Assembly: GCA_965216035.1 (NCBI GenBank)
Contig: CBDCFM010000014.1
Location: 186,001-250,000, forward strand
Length of the DNA stretch: 64,000 nt
Reading direction: 5' to 3'
Source of the DNA: G963664115 sp965216035
GTDB lineage: Bacteria; Acidobacteriota; Terriglobia; 20CM-2-55-15
The notes below the pieces were generated by a model, which saw only the letters and a list, made by a program, of their open reading frames with translations, was not told where the DNA came from and did not search any database. The position numbers and the translations under genes are program-made. This document shows positions 37,701 to 45,055 of the stretch, piece by piece; positions within the stretch are counted from its first letter, which is position 1; each line of letters opens with the position of its first letter.

Positions 37701-40700
37701 CTTGCTGAGTTTCAATGGTGGTCCCGTACTGAGTTATGGCGCTGGCGGTGTTCGGCCCGATACTTTCACGGTGGAAGATGCCGGGGCGACATTGCACATG
37801 ACGGGCAATACCTGGAAGGCGATTGAGTTGGTGCCACCGTACGCAGTGACGCCGATCACAGTGCTGGAGTTCGATTTTTGGAGCGATGGTGAACAGGCCG
37901 AGATCAACGGTATCGGGTTGGACACCCAGCTCCAGACAATAACGCCGCCATGGATATTTCAAATTTACGGGACGCAGCAGCCGTTTCAGACGAGCATCCA
38001 GGATTTTTACGGCTACGGGGGTGGCTGGCAGCATTATGTGATTCCAGTGGGTTTGTATTACCCGGCGGGTGACTTCCCCTATCTGTTCTTTGTTGACGAT
38101 GCGGATGCCGGGCAGAACACGTCGGTGAGGTACCGCAACCCGCAGTTGCGTGAAGGGTTGGGGGCGCCGGTAGCGCGAGACGACGCCTTTTCGGTTTTCA
38201 GAGATAGCACCGACAACCTGCTGGCTGTGCTCGCAAACGACATAGATCCGGGCGACACGCTGACGATTACCAGTGTGGACGCCACCGCTGCACTGGGGAC
38301 AGCCCTCATCCACGATAACGGCACCCCCGCCGACCCAAGCGATGATGTCATCAGCTACACGACCTCGATAGGCTTTACCGGCACCGACAGCTTCAGCTAC
38401 ACCATTGAGGACGACGGAGGCTTGAGCGGCACGGCAACGGTGACGGTCACAGTCAATCCTCCGGACTTCGCTCTGACCGCATCACCGTCGACACAGGAAG
38501 TACCCCTTGGCGTTGCCGCCGATTTCCAGATCGATGTCACGCCTATGGGCGGCTTCACCAACGACGTGACCTTGACTATTCCGGATTTCCCCGGGGCCGT
38601 CTTCACCCCACCCGTCGTCGCCGGCGGTTCCGGTTCCAGCGTTCTGACCGTTCCGACCTTCGCTACGGGCGCATTTGGGCTCACCGTCGTTGGGACCAGC
38701 GGGCCGCTCAACCGCGTGCTGGACATCATTCTGGAAGTGGTCGATCCCCCGGATTTCGCGCTGGATATCACAACATCCACTCCGGAGGTGATCGTTGGCA
38801 ATAATGCCCTGTTCCAGGTCGATGTCACACCTATTGCCGGTTTCACCGACGACGTGACCCTGATTGTTCCGGCCGTCCCCGGGGCCTTCTTCACCCCGCC
38901 CGTCATCGTGGGGGGGTTCGGTTCCAGCGTCCTCACCGTTCCGACGGTCGCCACGGGCCCGTTCCCACTCTCCGTCGTTGGGACCAGCGGGTCCCTCACT
39001 CACCCGGTGGAGACCACTGTGGATGTGATTCCCCAGCCTCCGGATTTCGCTCTGACCGTCTCACCTTCCAGTCTGAACGTGATGGCTGGCGATGACGCCC
39101 TGTTCCAGGTCGACGTCACACCTCTGGGCGGCTTCACCGGCGACGTGACCTTGACTGTTCCGGCCGTCCCCGGGGCCTTCTTCACACCACCGGTCATAGC
39201 CGGCGCTGCCGGTTCCAGCGTCCTCACCCTTCCGACCGTCGTCACGGGTTCGTTCTCCATACTGATTCACGGCACCTACGGCACGCCCGGCGCGGAGGTC
39301 GGGACGAACATGGTGGTCACGTTCAACGAGCACGTGGTGAAAGGAACGGGAAACATTACGATCGTGGAAACGGGCGTCGGGACATTTGAGACCATTCCCG
39401 TGAGCTCGGGGCAGGTGTCGGTATTGGGTCGGGTGGTCACAATTGATCCGGCTGGGACGCTGACCAATGGGACTGACTATCACGTGCTGATCGACGCAAC
39501 GGCGATCGACGACACGTCCGGAAATTCATTTGCGGGCTCAGAGCTAGAGACGGACTGGGATTTCACAACGACAACGATTGGGGCGATCTCCCACCCGGTG
39601 GAGGTCACGCTGGAGGTGGTCGATCCCCCGGATTTCGCGCTGGACGTCACACCGTCTACTCAGGCGGTGACAGTGGGCGATAACGCTCTGTTCCAAATTG
39701 ATGTCACACCCCTGGCCAGCTTCACCGGCGACGTCACGTTAACTATTCCAGCTTTCCCCGGGGCATTCTTTACCCCATCCGTCATCGTCGGCGGCGCCGG
39801 TTCCAGCGTCCTCACCGTTCCGACCGACGCCGCGGGCACGTTCCCACTCTCCGTCGTGGGGACCAGCGGGCCGCTGACCCACCCGATTGACATCATCCTG
39901 AATGTCGCCGATTTTGCACTGACTGTCTCCCCGTCGACACTGGCGGTGATCGTTGGCGATGCCGCCGATTTCCAGATCGATGTCTCACCCCTGGCCGGCT
40001 TCACCGGCGACGTCACCTTGACGCTGCCCGGCTCCCCGGGCGCCGTCTTCACCCCACCCGTCATCGTCGGCGGTGCCGGATCCAGTGTCCTCACGATTCC
40101 GACCGTCGTCCCAGGTTCGTTCCCGCTCACCATCGAGGGAACGAGCGGGTCGCTCACTCACCCGGTCGATATCACGCTCGATGTGGTCGGTTTCGGGCTC
40201 AATGCCTCACCGTCCACTCTGGAGGTGATCATTGGCGAAGACGCCGTGTTCCAGATCGATGTCACGCCTCTGGACGGGTTCGCCGGCGACGTGACCTTGA
40301 CGCTTCCCGTCCTACCCGGGCCCTTCTTCAACCCAGCTGTCATCGTCGGCGGTTCAGGTTCCAGCATCCTCACCCTTCCGACGACCGCCTCAGGCACGTT
40401 CCCACTCTCCGTCTCAGGCACCAGCGGATCGCGCACCCACACGGTGGACGTCACGCTGGATGTGGTCAGTCCACCACCGGATTTCGCGCTCAATGCCTCA
40501 CCATCCACTCTGGAGGTGTTGGTTGGCGACGATGCCTCATTCCAGATCGATGTCTCACCCCTGGACGGGTTTACCGGCGACGTCACCTTGACTCTTCCAG
40601 CCTCCCCGGGTGCCGTCTTCACCCCATCCGTCATCGTCGGCGGTGCCGGTTCCAGTGTCCTGACCGTTCCGACCGACACTGCGGGCACGTTCCCCCTCTC

Positions 40701-42966
40701 CGTCTCAGGCACCAGCGGCTCTCTCATCCACCCGCTGGACATCACGCTGGATGCGGTCGATTTCGCAGTGACGGCCTCTCCGTCGACGCTGGCGGTGATC
40801 GTTGGCGATGCCGCCGTGTTCCAGATCGATGTCACGCCCCTGGCCGGCTTCACCGGCGACGTCACCTTGACTCTTCCAGCCTCCCCGGGCGCCGTCTTTA
40901 CCCCATCCGTCATCGTCGGCGGTGCCGGTTCCAGCGTCTTGACCGTTCCGACCGACACTGCGGGCACGTTCCCCCTCTCCGTCTTTGGCACCAGCGGCTC
41001 GCGCACCCACACGGTCGACATCACGCTGGATGTCGTCGACTTCGCACTGACCGTCTCCCCATCGGCGACACAGGTGCTCGTTGGCGATGCCGCCCTCTTC
41101 CAGATCGACGTCTCACCCCTGGCCGGCTTTACTGGTGACGTCACCCTGACTCTTCCAGCTTCCCCGGGCGCCGTCTTTACCCCATCCGTCATCGTCGGCG
41201 GTGCCGGTTCCAGTGTCCTGACCGTTCCGACCGACACTGCGGGCACGTTCCCCCTCTCCGTCTTTGGCACCAGCGGCTCGCGCACCCACACGGTCGACAT
41301 CACGCTGGATGTCGCCGACTTCTCAATGACGGTCTCCCCGGCGACGCTGGAGGTACTCGTTGGCGATGCCGCCATATTCCAGATCGATGTCTCACCCCTG
41401 GCCGGCTTCACCGGCGACGTCACCCTGACTCTTCCAGCCTCCCCGGGCGCCGTCTTTACCCCATCCGTCATCGTCGGGGGTGCGGGTTCCAGCGTCCTCA
41501 CCCTGCCGACCGGCGCGACGGGATCGTTCCCGCTCACCGTCGTGGGGACGAGCGGGTCGCGCATCCACCCGGTGGGCCTCACCTTGGATGTCGTCGACTT
41601 CGCACTGAGCGCCTCCCCGCCGACACTGGCGGTGATCGTTGGCGATGATGCTTTGTTCCACATCAATGTGACACCCCTGGCCGACTTCACCGGCGACGTC
41701 ACGCTGGCTGTTCCAGCATTCCCCGGTGCATTCTTTACACCATCCGTCATCGTTGGGGGTGCGGGTTCCAGCGTCCTCACCGTACCGACCGACTCCAGTG
41801 GCTTGTTCCCGCTCACCGTCGTGGGGACAAGTGGGTCGCGCACCCACACAGTGGACATCACGCTGGATGTGGTCTATTTCCCGGGTTTCAATGGTGGTCC
41901 CGTACTGAGTTATGGCGCTGGCGGTTTTCGGCCCGATACTTTCACGGTGGAAGATGCCGGGGCGACATTGCACATGACCGGTAACACCTGGAAAGCGATT
42001 GAGTTGGTGCCAGCCTACACGGTGACGCCGAATACGGTGCTGGAGTTTGATTTCTGGAGTGATGGGGAGCAGGCGGAGATCAACGGTGTCGGCTTGGACA
42101 CCCAGCTCGCGACAGCAATTCCGGAACAGACGTTTCAAATTTATGGGACGCAGACGTGGACGAACAGTATCCATGATTTTTATGGGTACGCAGGTGGCTG
42201 GCAGCATTACGTGATTCCAGTGGGTTTGTATTACCCGGCAGGTGACTTCGCCTATCTGTTCTTTGTCGACGATGCGGATGCGGGGCAGAACACTTCGGTC
42301 AGGTACCGCAACCCGCAGTTCCACGAAGGGCCGGGGATACCGGTAGCGCAAAACGACATCTTTGCGGTTTTCCAAGACAGCACCGACAACCCGCTGGCTG
42401 TGCTCGCCAACGACACCGATCCGGGCGACACGCTGACGATTACCAGCGTGGACACGACCGGTATACAGGGGACGGCCCTCATCCACGATAACGGCACCCC
42501 CGCCGACCCAAGCGATGATGTCATCAGCTACACGACCTCGATAGGCTTTACCGGCACGGATAGCTTCAGCTACACCATTGAAGACAGCGGAGGATTGAGC
42601 AACACGGCAACGGTGACGGTCACAGTCAATCCTCCGGACTTCGCTCTGACCGCATCACCGTCGACACAGGAGGTGCTCGTTGGCGATGCCGCCGATTTCC
42701 AGATCGATGTCACGCCTATGGGCGGCTTCACCGACGACGTGACCTTGACTATTCCCCCAGAAAGCATCATCGGTGTCGATGCGCCACTTGATCGCCTCGG
42801 CGTAAGCGAGCGCCGCCTTCTGACGGCCAGTGTATTTGACCGATTTCTCGAAGGTCATCAAGTCGTCTATCTGGCCCTCATTGACACCCGCCTTCTGGCC
42901 GTTGATCGAGCTCTGATTGGGGCAAAACTCACAGACCACAGAACGGGAGACATAGACGCGGCATAA
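31714..42966 (+). CDS. Giant Ig-like repeat protein (continuation of the M4 peptidase locus)
   Basis: A 3750-codon frame without a signal or a true start; its first codon is an internal GTG. It holds about 27 Ig-like units of ~93 residues, each built as DFALTVSPSTLEVIVGDDA, FQIDVSPLAGFTGDVTLTLP, PGAVFTPSVIVGGAGSSVLT, FPLSVVGTSGSLTHPVDITL. Four cassettes of a carbohydrate-binding-like domain plus a cadherin/VCBS-like domain lie at 33352, 34402, 37699 and 41873, and one SbsA-like (Big_5) domain at ~39265-39585. The family of such repeats is typical of adhesins and of the C-terminal parts of secreted proteases. The last ~70 codons (after about 42755) are antisense to an AhpD-family gene, so the natural C-terminus is lost. 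Cell-surface location is inferred. Confidence 0.8.
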   Translation: MIIGYAAQFQIDVSPLAGFTGDVTLTLPASPGAVFTPAVIVGGAGSSVLTVPTDTAGTFPLSVSGNSDSLIHPVDITLDVVDFALTVSPSATQVIVGDAAQFQIGVSPLAGFTGDVTLTLAGYPGAVFTPAVIVGGAGSSVLTIPTDTADTFPLAVSGTSGSLIHPVDITLDVANFALTVSPAAMQVLVGDDAQFQIDVTVLGGFTGDVTLTLPGSPGAVFTPAVIVGGADSSVLTVPTDTAGTFPLSVSGTSGSLIHPVDITLDVADFALTVSPPTLEVIVGDDAAFQIDVSPLAGFTGDVTLTLPGYPGAVFTPSVIVGGTGSSVLTVPADTAGTFPLAVVGTSGSLIHPVDITLDVVDFALTVSPPTLEVIVGDAAVFQIDVSPLAGFTGDVTLTLPGYPGAVFTPSVIVGGTGSSVLTVPADTAGTFPLSVVGTSGSRTQPVGLTLDVVDFALSASPSALAVIVGDDAQFQINVTPLAGFTGDVTLTLPASPGAVFTPAVIVGGAGSSVLTLPTDSSGLFPLTVVGTSGSRTHTVDITLDVVYFLGFTGVPIQSYAGDEDGEHGHPTAYTVEDGGATLHLTGNAWKTIELVPPYTVTPNTVLEFDFWSDGEPAEINGVGLDTQLATAIPEQAFQIYGTQTWTNSIQDFYGYAGGWQHYVIPVGLYYPAGDFAYLFFADDADAGQNTSVRYRNPQFHEGPGAPIAQDDTFTVIEDSTNNLLAVLANDTDPGDTLTITSVDTTGTQGTVFIHDNGTPADPSDDGINYSTSIGFTGTDSFSYTIEDSGGLSASATVTVTVDPRAFTLTPSSSALAVIVGDDALFQINVTPLVGFTEDVTLSLLGLPGAFFTPSVIVGAVGSSALTVPTDSSGLFPLTVVGTSESHTYTVDITLDVVYFFGFTGVPIQSYAGDEDGEHGHPTAYTVEDGGATLHLTGNAWKTIELVPPYTVTPNTVLEFDFWSDGEPAEINGVGLDTQLATAIPEQAFQIYGTQTWTNSIQDFYGYAGGWQHYVIPVGLYYPAGDFAYLFFVDDADAGQNTSVRYRNPQFHEGPGTPVAQNDIFAVFQDSTDNPLAVLANDTDPGDTLTITSVDTTGIQGTAFIHDNGTPADPSDDGISYTTSIGFTGTDSFSYTIEDSGGLSASATVTVTVDPPDFDLTASPSTLAVIVGDAALFQIDVTPLAGFTGDVTLTLPARPGAVFTPPIIVGGSGSSVLSVPTDGAGLFGLSVVGTSGSLAHLVDITLDVGDFALTVSPSTLAVIVGDDAEFQIDVTTLGGFTDDITLTLLGSPGAVFTPPVIVGGAGSSVLTVPTDAAGTFPLSVVGTSASLAHPVDIILDVGDFTLNASPPTQAVLVGDDALFQIDVAPVGGFTDDVTLTLPGPPGATFTPPVIVGGAGSSVLTVPTDTAESFPLSVLGTSGSLTHPIDITLDVVDFALTASPSTLEVLVGDAADFQIDVTALAGFSGDVTLALPDSPGAVFTPPVIVSGSGSSVLTVPTDTAGTFPLSVLGTSGSRTHPVDITLDVVDFALTVSPSTLEVLVGDAADFQIDVTALAGFSGDVSLTLPDSPGAVFTPPVIVGGSGSSVLTVPTDAAGSFLLSVLGTSGSRTHPVDITLDVADFALNASPSALAVIVGDAAEFQIDVSPLFGFTDDVTLTVPTFPGAFFTPPVIVGGSGSSVLTVPTVATGEVGLSVVGTSGSLAHPVEITPDVVDFALNASPAMQAVLVGDDALFQIDVTPVGGFTDDVTLTLPASPGAVFTPPVIVGGSGSSVLTIPTLATGTVGLSVVGTSGSLAHPVDITLEVVDFALNASPSTLAVILGDAAEFQIDVSPLFGFTDDVTLTVPAFPGAFFTPPVIVGGAGSSVLTVPTLASGAFPFTVVGTTGSLTHPIDITLNVVNPPDFALNASPATQAVILGDAALFEIDVTAVAGFTDDVTLTLPGSPGAVFMPSVIVGGVGSSVLSVPTDATGSFPLSVVGTSGSLTRLADITLDVVNLLSFNGGPVLSYGAGGVRPDTFTVEDAGATLHMTGNTWKAIELVPPYAVTPITVLEFDFWSDGEQAEINGIGLDTQLQTITPPWIFQIYGTQQPFQTSIQDFYGYGGGWQHYVIPVGLYYPAGDFPYLFFVDDADAGQNTSVRYRNPQLREGLGAPVARDDAFSVFRDSTDNLLAVLANDIDPGDTLTITSVDATAALGTALIHDNGTPADPSDDVISYTTSIGFTGTDSFSYTIEDDGGLSGTATVTVTVNPPDFALTASPSTQEVPLGVAADFQIDVTPMGGFTNDVTLTIPDFPGAVFTPPVVAGGSGSSVLTVPTFATGAFGLTVVGTSGPLNRVLDIILEVVDPPDFALDITTSTPEVIVGNNALFQVDVTPIAGFTDDVTLIVPAVPGAFFTPPVIVGGFGSSVLTVPTVATGPFPLSVVGTSGSLTHPVETTVDVIPQPPDFALTVSPSSLNVMAGDDALFQVDVTPLGGFTGDVTLTVPAVPGAFFTPPVIAGAAGSSVLTLPTVVTGSFSILIHGTYGTPGAEVGTNMVVTFNEHVVKGTGNITIVETGVGTFETIPVSSGQVSVLGRVVTIDPAGTLTNGTDYHVLIDATAIDDTSGNSFAGSELETDWDFTTTTIGAISHPVEVTLEVVDPPDFALDVTPSTQAVTVGDNALFQIDVTPLASFTGDVTLTIPAFPGAFFTPSVIVGGAGSSVLTVPTDAAGTFPLSVVGTSGPLTHPIDIILNVADFALTVSPSTLAVIVGDAADFQIDVSPLAGFTGDVTLTLPGSPGAVFTPPVIVGGAGSSVLTIPTVVPGSFPLTIEGTSGSLTHPVDITLDVVGFGLNASPSTLEVIIGEDAVFQIDVTPLDGFAGDVTLTLPVLPGPFFNPAVIVGGSGSSILTLPTTASGTFPLSVSGTSGSRTHTVDVTLDVVSPPPDFALNASPSTLEVLVGDDASFQIDVSPLDGFTGDVTLTLPASPGAVFTPSVIVGGAGSSVLTVPTDTAGTFPLSVSGTSGSLIHPLDITLDAVDFAVTASPSTLAVIVGDAAVFQIDVTPLAGFTGDVTLTLPASPGAVFTPSVIVGGAGSSVLTVPTDTAGTFPLSVFGTSGSRTHTVDITLDVVDFALTVSPSATQVLVGDAALFQIDVSPLAGFTGDVTLTLPASPGAVFTPSVIVGGAGSSVLTVPTDTAGTFPLSVFGTSGSRTHTVDITLDVADFSMTVSPATLEVLVGDAAIFQIDVSPLAGFTGDVTLTLPASPGAVFTPSVIVGGAGSSVLTLPTGATGSFPLTVVGTSGSRIHPVGLTLDVVDFALSASPPTLAVIVGDDALFHINVTPLADFTGDVTLAVPAFPGAFFTPSVIVGGAGSSVLTVPTDSSGLFPLTVVGTSGSRTHTVDITLDVVYFPGFNGGPVLSYGAGGFRPDTFTVEDAGATLHMTGNTWKAIELVPAYTVTPNTVLEFDFWSDGEQAEINGVGLDTQLATAIPEQTFQIYGTQTWTNSIHDFYGYAGGWQHYVIPVGLYYPAGDFAYLFFVDDADAGQNTSVRYRNPQFHEGPGIPVAQNDIFAVFQDSTDNPLAVLANDTDPGDTLTITSVDTTGIQGTALIHDNGTPADPSDDVISYTTSIGFTGTDSFSYTIEDSGGLSNTATVTVTVNPPDFALTASPSTQEVLVGDAADFQIDVTPMGGFTDDVTLTIPPESIIGVDAPLDRLGVSERRLLTASVFDRFLEGHQVVYLALIDTRLLAVDRALIGAKLTDHRTGDIDAA
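33352..34122 (+). repeat. CBM-like + cadherin/VCBS-like cassette, copy 1
   Basis: The CBM-like part (GATLHLTGNAWKTIELVP..., NTVLEFDFWSDGEPAEINGV, QIYGTQTW, GGWQHYVIPVGLYYPAGDF) covers about 155 residues. I know this pattern from very large proteins of cyanobacteria and planctomycetes, and I recall no settled name. It is followed by a ~95-residue cadherin-like domain (LAVLANDTDPGDTLTITSVD, FTGTDSFSYTIEDSGGLSAS), including acidic calcium-type motifs. Confidence 0.8.
34402..35172 (+). repeat. CBM-like + cadherin/VCBS-like cassette, copy 2
   Basis: This copy is almost identical in DNA to copy 1, exactly 1050 bases downstream, with one Ig-like unit in between. The CBM-like halves differ at only a handful of positions over more than 450 bases, so the duplication of cassette plus unit is recent or has been homogenised. 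Confidence 0.8.
37699..38460 (+). repeat. CBM-like + cadherin/VCBS-like cassette, copy 3 (diverged)
   Basis: The same order of domains, but the CBM-like part starts SFNGGPVLSYGAGGVRPDTF instead of the SYAGDEDGEHGHPTAYTVED type. It also has a local change (ITPPWIFQIYGTQQPFQTSI). This is the oldest-looking copy. Confidence 0.8.
39265..39585 (+). other. SbsA-like (Big_5) Ig domain inserted in an Ig-like unit
   Basis: Inside the unit that starts DFALTVSPSSLNVMAGDDAL, the segment PGAEVGTNMVVTFNEHVVKG, GNITIVETGVG, VVTIDPAGTLTNGTDYHVLI, GSELETDWDFTT replaces the unit's end and is followed by a normal HPVEVTLEVV. This is the SbsA/Big_5 fold, common in surface-layer and adhesin proteins. Confidence 0.75.
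41873..42632 (+). repeat. CBM-like + cadherin/VCBS-like cassette, copy 4 (mosaic)
   Basis: The first ~100 bases match copy 3 (FNGGPVLSYGAGGFRPDTFT), while the rest follows copies 1 and 2 (ATAIPEQTFQIYGTQTWTNS). The copy is therefore a mosaic, which indicates gene conversion between cassettes. It is followed by one more, truncated, Ig-like unit. Confidence 0.8.
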
Positions 42967-43194
42967 TTCCTTGACGGCATGGTCGAGAATCCCGTTGCAG
43001 ATAATGTTGTTCCAGGAGTCGGCGAAGAACCAGAAACAGTCCGGCACGTGGGCCCGAACGGCGCTGCTCTCGGGGCGGGGTGTACCTTCGCGTACGCAGC
43101 GCTCCATTTCCCCGCGCATCTTCTCATTCATGTCCTCGAGCGCGACATACATGTCCTCGAGCGCGACATAGCTGGTCCGCTGTTAATCTGCCAT
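42755..43194 (-). pseudogene. AhpD / carboxymuconolactone-decarboxylase-family gene, truncated and stopped
   Basis: A strong GGAAGGAGG precedes an ATG at 43192-43194, which reads MAD, a TAA (43183-43185), and in the same frame QRTSYVALEDM. A 21-bp tandem duplication then repeats YVALEDM. The body is clear: CVREGTPRPESSAVRAHVPD, WNNIICNGILDHAVKELCRV, the redox motif CEFCPNQ (CxxC), and GRQKAALAYAEAIKW. After DTDDAFW at ~42755 the frame enters the antisense of the giant repeat gene, so the C-terminal ~45 residues are lost. Related proteins are trimeric peroxidase-like or decarboxylase-like enzymes. Confidence 0.85.
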
Positions 43195-43611
43195 CGGTGT
43201 CCCTCCTTCCGTGACGTTGGTCGTCTATTCAAACCCATGCGATTCACACGGGACCATAGCTGGCAGAAAAACCGAGGTTATGGGCGTTGAGGAGGGAACT
43301 GGTAACCGGCGGGACCATCGGCCAGCTTCAGGAATCAAAAAACATCGGAATCAACGTCGATGAGAATCCACTGCCCTGGAAAGTCGATGGCCTTCGTGTC
43401 TACTCTATACACGATAAGACTGTCCGTATGTACTTGGGCCGTTTGACGGCCAATGTGCTCTCAGCAGACAGGGATCCTGAACAATTCTGAAGAACTGTTG
43501 CTGGAACTTAAGTCGACTCTAGCGTCGAAGAGGGGGTGTGCAGGGTCCGCCGTGTCACGACCTTGGCGCGAAGGTGATTACCTTTGCGCCGATTCAGCTC
43601 CAGCAAAGGGT
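43195..43611. other. Intergenic stretch, no supported gene
   Basis: About 415 bases. A 67-codon frame at 43287-43490 has no good ribosome site and no family features. The stretch includes the upstream region of the AhpD pseudogene and the 3' side of the hydrolase gene at 43612. Confidence 0.45.
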
Positions 43612-44670
43612 CTACTGTGCAATCGAAACCGTCTCCGTTGGTTGACGATTCCAGAAGTCGATGAAACTCATGACGTTGTAATTAAACTCATCCGGATACT
43701 CCCGGAAATGCAGGTGCCCCGCTTTATTGATGAGCAGCAGCCAAACCTTCGGGTGTTGGGCGGCCAGGATGTCGTACAAGGCCACACCGCGATCCACAGT
43801 AACTTGCGGATCATTCTTCGACCAGTAGAGCAGCACCGGCACGGGGATGACCTGTTCGGCTCTCAGCCGCTCGTGCAACCGCTTCTTCCACTCGTTGAAC
43901 TCGGACCTCAGAGGTTGGCCGGCGCCACCGGCCATCTTTGCCTGAGCCTCCTGCCCCTGTGGCAGGCCAATCATGTACTCGCCAGCCGCGTAGTACTCGT
44001 CATCCCAGGTGTCGGCGATGTTGGGCGCGTAGGATTGGACTTCCATTGCACACCGGATTTTCCAGCTCCGGTCGCCCACCGCGCACGGCTCCATCACGGA
44101 CGCCCGTGTCGTTGGGTTCGTGTCCGGCGACACCGTGCCGGAATTTATGAGAACAAGAGTTTTGACGACCTCCGGATGTTGCATAGCCAGCAACAACCCC
44201 AGCCCGGCTCCTCGCGACTGACCCACCAGATGCACTGGAGGGAGGTTCATCGTCTGGATGAACTGGTACATGTGAGCGATCTCGCCCTGGATGTTGTAAT
44301 CGCTGTCGTTCGGTGGGTTGCCGGTCATGCCGGCGGCAAGCTTGTCGACCGCAAAGACGTGAAACCGCTCGGCCAGGCCGGGGATGTTCCTGCTCCATAT
44401 GTTCGCGCTGTTAGCGTTTACATTGCCGAGCCCTCCACCGTGTACCAGCAGTAGCGGCTCCCCTTGGCCCTCTTCATAGTATCGTGTCTGGATGGTCCCG
44501 CCCAGAGCCTTGATGTCGATAAACTTGGCCTCGAGATTAGCGATGGAGCCGGTTTCCGAAGGCGTTTGGGCGTTGGCATTCTGGCTCGCCAGCCACGATA
44601 TGACTACCAAGACAAGAAGTCTGATCCAATTCCCGGAGCGATAGCTGTGACGAATGACAGACCTGCTCAT
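43612..44670 (-). CDS. Secreted alpha/beta hydrolase
   Basis: This is a 352-residue protein with a signal peptide (WIRLLVLVVISWLASQNANA). The alpha/beta-hydrolase fold is evident: the oxyanion-hole strand LLLVHGGGLGNV, the nucleophile elbow HLVGQSRGAGLG (Ser), an acid in YWSKNDPQVTV (Asp) and NKAGHLHFREYP (His). Two extra cysteines (EPCAVGDRSWKIRCAME) may form a disulphide in the lid. The substrate is unknown; esterase or lactonase activity is likely. A GGGGAGGAC ribosome site precedes the ATG. It is a single gene, convergent with nothing close. Confidence 0.9.
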   Translation of the reverse strand: MSRSVIRHSYRSGNWIRLLVLVVISWLASQNANAQTPSETGSIANLEAKFIDIKALGGTIQTRYYEEGQGEPLLLVHGGGLGNVNANSANIWSRNIPGLAERFHVFAVDKLAAGMTGNPPNDSDYNIQGEIAHMYQFIQTMNLPPVHLVGQSRGAGLGLLLAMQHPEVVKTLVLINSGTVSPDTNPTTRASVMEPCAVGDRSWKIRCAMEVQSYAPNIADTWDDEYYAAGEYMIGLPQGQEAQAKMAGGAGQPLRSEFNEWKKRLHERLRAEQVIPVPVLLYWSKNDPQVTVDRGVALYDILAAQHPKVWLLLINKAGHLHFREYPDEFNYNVMSFIDFWNRQPTETVSIAQ

Positions 44671-45055
44671 GATGTCCTCCCCGTACTGAAGAAGATGGAG
44701 CGTTGCCGATCACGAAACCGAACAACGAAATGAGAGTGAGAGGTATTACGGTGCGCCGCAGAGTCTAGCACGAATGACGATATGACAGCGGGGTTAAGCA
44801 CTGACTCTGCAGCATGCGATCGATGCGAAATCGTTTCGAAGTCTGAGGACGCACGAAAGTTTGCCAGAGTTATTTGTCTGATTGACTGCTTGACAGCAGC
44901 TCGTTTTTCAGGACTTGACCCTTTTCTTGCTAATAACCCTGTCTCGCGAGTCGAGTTTCTGGTTACGTCTAATGCTTTCCATTTAGTATATTTCTTGGCG
45001 AGCTTGCAGAGATCCAAAGACGACTACTGAATCGAGCCGAAAACGAGGTTTATCC
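44671..45055. other. Intergenic stretch between divergent genes
   Basis: About 385 bases between the divergent hydrolase and amidohydrolase genes. A 116-codon minus-strand frame (44667-45017) overlaps the hydrolase start, lacks a ribosome site and has no family similarity, so I leave it out. Promoters for both genes should lie here. Confidence 0.5.

Larger units (their letters stand above)
31158..42750 (+). repeat. Array of ~30 tandem 279-bp Ig-like repeats, interrupted by cassettes
   Basis: The unit is 93 codons; for example, the unit starts at 31957 and 32236 are exactly 279 bases apart. Segments are 31158-33351, 34123-34401, 35173-37698, 38461-41872 and a truncated unit 42633-42750. Some neighbours are near-identical in DNA (units around 32500-33060, and around 40800-41460) while others differ at many codons. 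This suggests repeated unequal crossing-over and local homogenisation. The constant nature of the units makes assembly collapse possible here. Confidence 0.9.

Noticed and set aside
35427..37715. Long minus-strand frame (762 codons) and similar ones at 34510-36267, 38397-38999, 40158-41861 and 41392-42486
   Set aside because: They are antisense to the Ig-like repeats. They arise because the repeat codons leave the opposite frames free of stops, repeat with the same period, and have no ribosome sites or family features.
31158..42750. CRISPR array
   Set aside because: The periodic repeats are 279 bases long, coding, without spacers, and vary at synonymous as well as non-synonymous sites.
44667..45017. 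116-codon minus-strand frame
   Set aside because: It overlaps the hydrolase start region, has no ribosome site, and its composition looks like intergenic DNA.
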